Assembly (NCBI GenBank): GCA_030152605.1 | Contig: JASLJB010000295.1 | Coordinates: 1-7,870, forward strand | DNA length: 7,870 nt | Reading direction: 5' to 3' | Origin: Acinetobacter sp. | Lineage (GTDB): Bacteria; Pseudomonadota; Gammaproteobacteria; Pseudomonadales; Moraxellaceae | Part shown: positions 6,635 through 7,870 of the stretch, piece by piece | Position numbering within the stretch: position 1 is the first letter of the stretch | Layout: the number at the start of each line of letters is the position of its first letter | Program-made: the position numbers and the translations under genes | The notes under the pieces: generated by a model | Seen by the model: only the letters and a program-made list of their open reading frames with translations | Database searches by the model: none | What the model was told of the DNA's origin: nothing

Positions 6635-7285
6635 ATGAACTATGAAGAATTGATTCAGCCTGTTATGACGTTTTTGGGCTGTCAAACCCCACAAGCCTGG
6701 TTGGATGAGGCCACACAGCAATTACCCTTGCTGATGCAAGACCATGCCAACTGTGAGAAGAAAGCTGCTGGCACAGCGATGAACCTGATGTTTCGTTATA
6801 GTTTTTTTAACGATCTACAGGTTAAGTTGGCGCAATTGGTGCGTGAGGAAATGCTGCACTATGAGCAAGTCCTAGGTCTGATGCAAAAGCGCGGTCAGGA
6901 GTGGCAGGCACTGAGTGCAGGGCGTTATGCCGGTGGATTGCGCAAAGAGGTGCGTACCTATGAGCCTGAGGCCTTGATCGATATCTTGATCATTGGTGCC
7001 TTTGTTGAAGCGCGTTCATGTGAGCGCTTCTATGCCTTAGCGCCATTGGTAGATGAAGAGTTAGGTAAGTACTATCGCTATCTGCTCAAGTCCGAATCAC
7101 GGCACTTTGAGGATTATCTCGCGCTTGCACTCGATGTGGCGCAGAGCGCGAAGATGAAAGATCCTGAGGAAGATATTCAGTCACGGATCGAACATATCCG
7201 AGAAGTGGAAAAAAACCTCATCCTCAGCCCAGATCCGGTGTTTCGTTTTCATAGCGGTGTGCCGAAGAAATCCATCGCGGCTTAA
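6635..7285 (+). CDS. miaE: tRNA-(ms2io6A)-hydroxylase MiaE
   Basis: Oxygen-dependent diiron monooxygenase that hydroxylates the isopentenyl side chain of ms2i6A at position 37 of tRNAs reading codons that begin with U. The 216-residue all-helical protein has the ligand pattern of a ferritin-like four-helix diiron site: E41, E72 with H75 (EEMLH), E125 (FVEARSCERF) and E154 with H157 (ESRH). The conserved EARSCERF and GLRKEVRTYEP segments support MiaE rather than a generic ferritin-like protein. ATG 6635 is the only sensible start; the ribosome-binding site is weak (AAGG at 6617-6620, spacer 14). It is the last gene before a strong terminator. The nearby tRNA-Asn is not an expected substrate, since its codons begin with A. 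Confidence 0.94.
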   Translation: MNYEELIQPVMTFLGCQTPQAWLDEATQQLPLLMQDHANCEKKAAGTAMNLMFRYSFFNDLQVKLAQLVREEMLHYEQVLGLMQKRGQEWQALSAGRYAGGLRKEVRTYEPEALIDILIIGAFVEARSCERFYALAPLVDEELGKYYRYLLKSESRHFEDYLALALDVAQSAKMKDPEEDIQSRIEHIREVEKNLILSPDPVFRFHSGVPKKSIAA

Positions 7286-7308
7286 TCGTTTCAATACAGT
7301 CATAGTTC

Positions 7309-7340
7309 AAAAGCCAGTCACCTCGACTGGCTTTTTTATT
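7309..7340 (+). terminator. Intrinsic terminator after miaE
   Basis: AAAAGCCAGTC (7309-7319) pairs with GACTGGCTTTT (7325-7335) across the loop ACCTC, and the T-run continues to 7337, then ATT. The 11-pair stem and T-tract are textbook. It lies 24 bases after the miaE stop and ends the rnc-to-miaE transcript. The flanking A-run could give weak termination in the other direction. Confidence 0.92.
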
Positions 7341-7393
7341 TGAATGTGTAGGGAGTGCTGGCTCGGCAAGTCTTATTGTCTTCGTCCACAGTG

Positions 7394-7427
7394 AGGAGTT
7401 TTTTCTCCTTACTTTTTATAAAGTAAG
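7394..7427. repeat. Two overlapping small hairpins
   Basis: AGGAG (7394-7398) pairs with CTCCT (7405-7409) around six T's. CTTACTTT (7408-7415) pairs with AAAGTAAG (7420-7427) around TTAT. The arms overlap at 7408-7409, so both stems cannot form fully at once. Neither has a proper downstream T-tract, so an intrinsic terminator is unlikely. Confidence 0.5.
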
Positions 7428-7437
7428 CAAAACCTTT

Positions 7438-7532
7438 TCAAGCACAGAACTCGCGCACTTGCGTCGCGAATCGCATTGCTCGCAGAAACAGGATTTATTT
7501 AATCGATTCTTGGCTCAAACAACTGTGCTTGA
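7438..7532. repeat. Nested fold-back repeat
   Basis: Perfect 10-base arms TCAAGCACAG (7438-7447) and CTGTGCTTGA (7523-7532) enclose a second, shorter pair, GAATCG (7468-7473) and CGATTC (7504-7509). A separate inverted repeat, GGCTCAA (7512-7518) and TTGAGCC (7529-7535), competes with the right arm. CACGG/CCGTG (7537-7541/7550-7554) follows directly. No target-site duplication or transposase is seen. It may be a small non-autonomous repeat or a folded RNA. Confidence 0.5.
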
Positions 7533-7675
7533 GCCCCACGGAATAAATGCCGTGCTCAATCCTATGCTTTAAAGTGCAAAAGTACTCATATAAATAAACA
7601 CTGAAGTTGGTCACTTAAAATAGCCTAAGCATCAAAACCACATTTCTATTAATTTAATATTCGGTATTGGATAAC

Positions 7676-7725
7676 GGCGGCAGGACGCCGCCTATTTTGA
7701 GCTGTGGTATATGGACGTACCATAT
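7676..7725 (+). other. Two adjacent hairpins with GGA in the loop
   Basis: GGCGGC (7676-7681) pairs with GCCGCC (7687-7692) around AGGAC. ATATGG (7709-7714) can pair with CCATAT (7720-7725); alternatively TGGTA (7705-7709, read with G at 7706-7707) pairs with TACCA (7718-7722), which would place ATGGA in the loop. AGGA or ATGGA in a hairpin loop is the known CsrA/RsmA recognition pattern. Two sites are few for a CsrA-titrating RNA. The first hairpin followed by TATTTT could instead be a weak terminator. Confidence 0.35.
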
Positions 7726-7742
7726 TTTCACTTTATTTTAGG

Positions 7743-7776
7743 CAAAAGAAAGCCCACTTCAATGAGTGGGCTTTCT
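7743..7776 (-). terminator. Intrinsic terminator of tRNA-Asn
   Basis: AGAAAGCCCACT (7747-7758) and AGTGGGCTTTCT (7765-7776) form a perfect 12-pair stem with a 6-base loop. Read on the minus strand the T-rich arm runs on into TTTT. It starts a few bases past the 3' end of tRNA-Asn and so ends that transcript. On the plus strand the run of T's stops at the stem, so termination there would be weaker. Confidence 0.9.
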
Positions 7777-7782
7777 AGAATT

Positions 7783-7858
7783 TGGCTCTCCAACCTGGGC
7801 TCGAACCAGGGACCTGCGGATTAACAGTCCGTCGCTCTACCGACTGAGCTATTGGAGA
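7783..7858 (-). tRNA. tRNA-Asn (anticodon GUU), CCA encoded
   Basis: Minus-strand cloverleaf of 76 nucleotides. The acceptor stem TCTCCAA (7852-7858) pairs fully with TTGGAGA (7787-7793), followed by the discriminator G and an encoded CCA (7783-7785). The D-arm has AGCTCAGTCGGTAGAGC. The anticodon loop CTGTTAA (7821-7827) gives anticodon GTT at 7823-7825, for Asn codons AAC and AAU. The T-arm contains GGTTCGAGCC. All stems look intact. Its promoter lies beyond the right edge of the window. No sign of an integrated element is seen at its 3' end. Confidence 0.97.
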
Positions 7859-7870
7859 ATCTGAGTGCGA

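Larger units (their letters stand above)
7341..7742. other. Intergenic region without a credible gene
   Basis: About 400 bases between the miaE terminator and the tRNA-Asn terminator. All frames are short and none has a convincing start, ribosome-binding site or protein-like composition. What can be seen is structure: a tandem hairpin pair at 7394-7427, a nested inverted repeat at 7438-7532, a small hairpin at 7537-7554, and two hairpins with GGA loops at 7676-7725. The sequence from about 7410 to 7580 looks like a dispersed intergenic repeat, which would need a genome search to confirm. Confidence 0.6.

Noticed and set aside
7783..7858. tRNA-Asn as attachment site of a mobile element
   Set aside because: No integrase gene, no repeated tRNA 3' end and no atypical gene cargo are visible in the window.
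1..7870. CRISPR array, insertion sequence, toxin-antitoxin pair or defence system
   Set aside because: I found no regularly spaced repeats, no transposase and no unexplained gene larger than the 56-residue lipoprotein.

Overview
This window is a conserved housekeeping block of a gammaproteobacterial chromosome, most probably Acinetobacter. The gene order lepA, lepB, rnc, era, recO, pdxJ is the one known from Pseudomonas and Acinetobacter. Several details point to Acinetobacter: miaE directly after pdxJ, an Era with an acidic N-terminal extension, a tiny lipoprotein beginning C-I-H-K-V-V between era and recO, and protein sequences that read as Acinetobacter orthologues. The species cannot be fixed from the sequence alone.

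Layout on the + strand: positions 1-127 are a leader with a possible promoter. LepA (translation GTPase, 128-1948) and LepB (signal peptidase I, 1966-2835) follow with a 17-base gap. Next come 270 bases without a convincing gene (2836-3105). The first half is a GC-rich, hairpin-rich element; the second half is AT-rich with a possible rnc promoter and a leader hairpin. In related genomes this slot usually holds a small DUF4845 membrane-protein gene, and I see no trace of it here. Then comes a compact run: rnc (3106-3798, TTG start), era (3804-4913), a 56-residue lipoprotein (4957-5127), recO (5155-5865), pdxJ (5880-6605) and miaE (6635-7285). It closes with a strong intrinsic terminator (7309-7340).

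Positions 7341-7742 carry no credible gene but hold nested inverted repeats and two hairpins with GGA in the loop. A minus-strand tRNA-Asn(GUU) with an encoded CCA end (7783-7858) and its own terminator complete the window.

The genes join translation and ribosome biogenesis (LepA, RNase III, Era), protein export (LepB, and a lipoprotein processed by a different peptidase), DNA repair (RecO), vitamin B6 synthesis (PdxJ) and tRNA modification (MiaE). Gaps of 5-43 bases from rnc to miaE suggest one transcript. I found no defence system, CRISPR array, transposase or phage gene. The less explained parts are the two structured non-coding stretches, the small lipoprotein and the Era extension.
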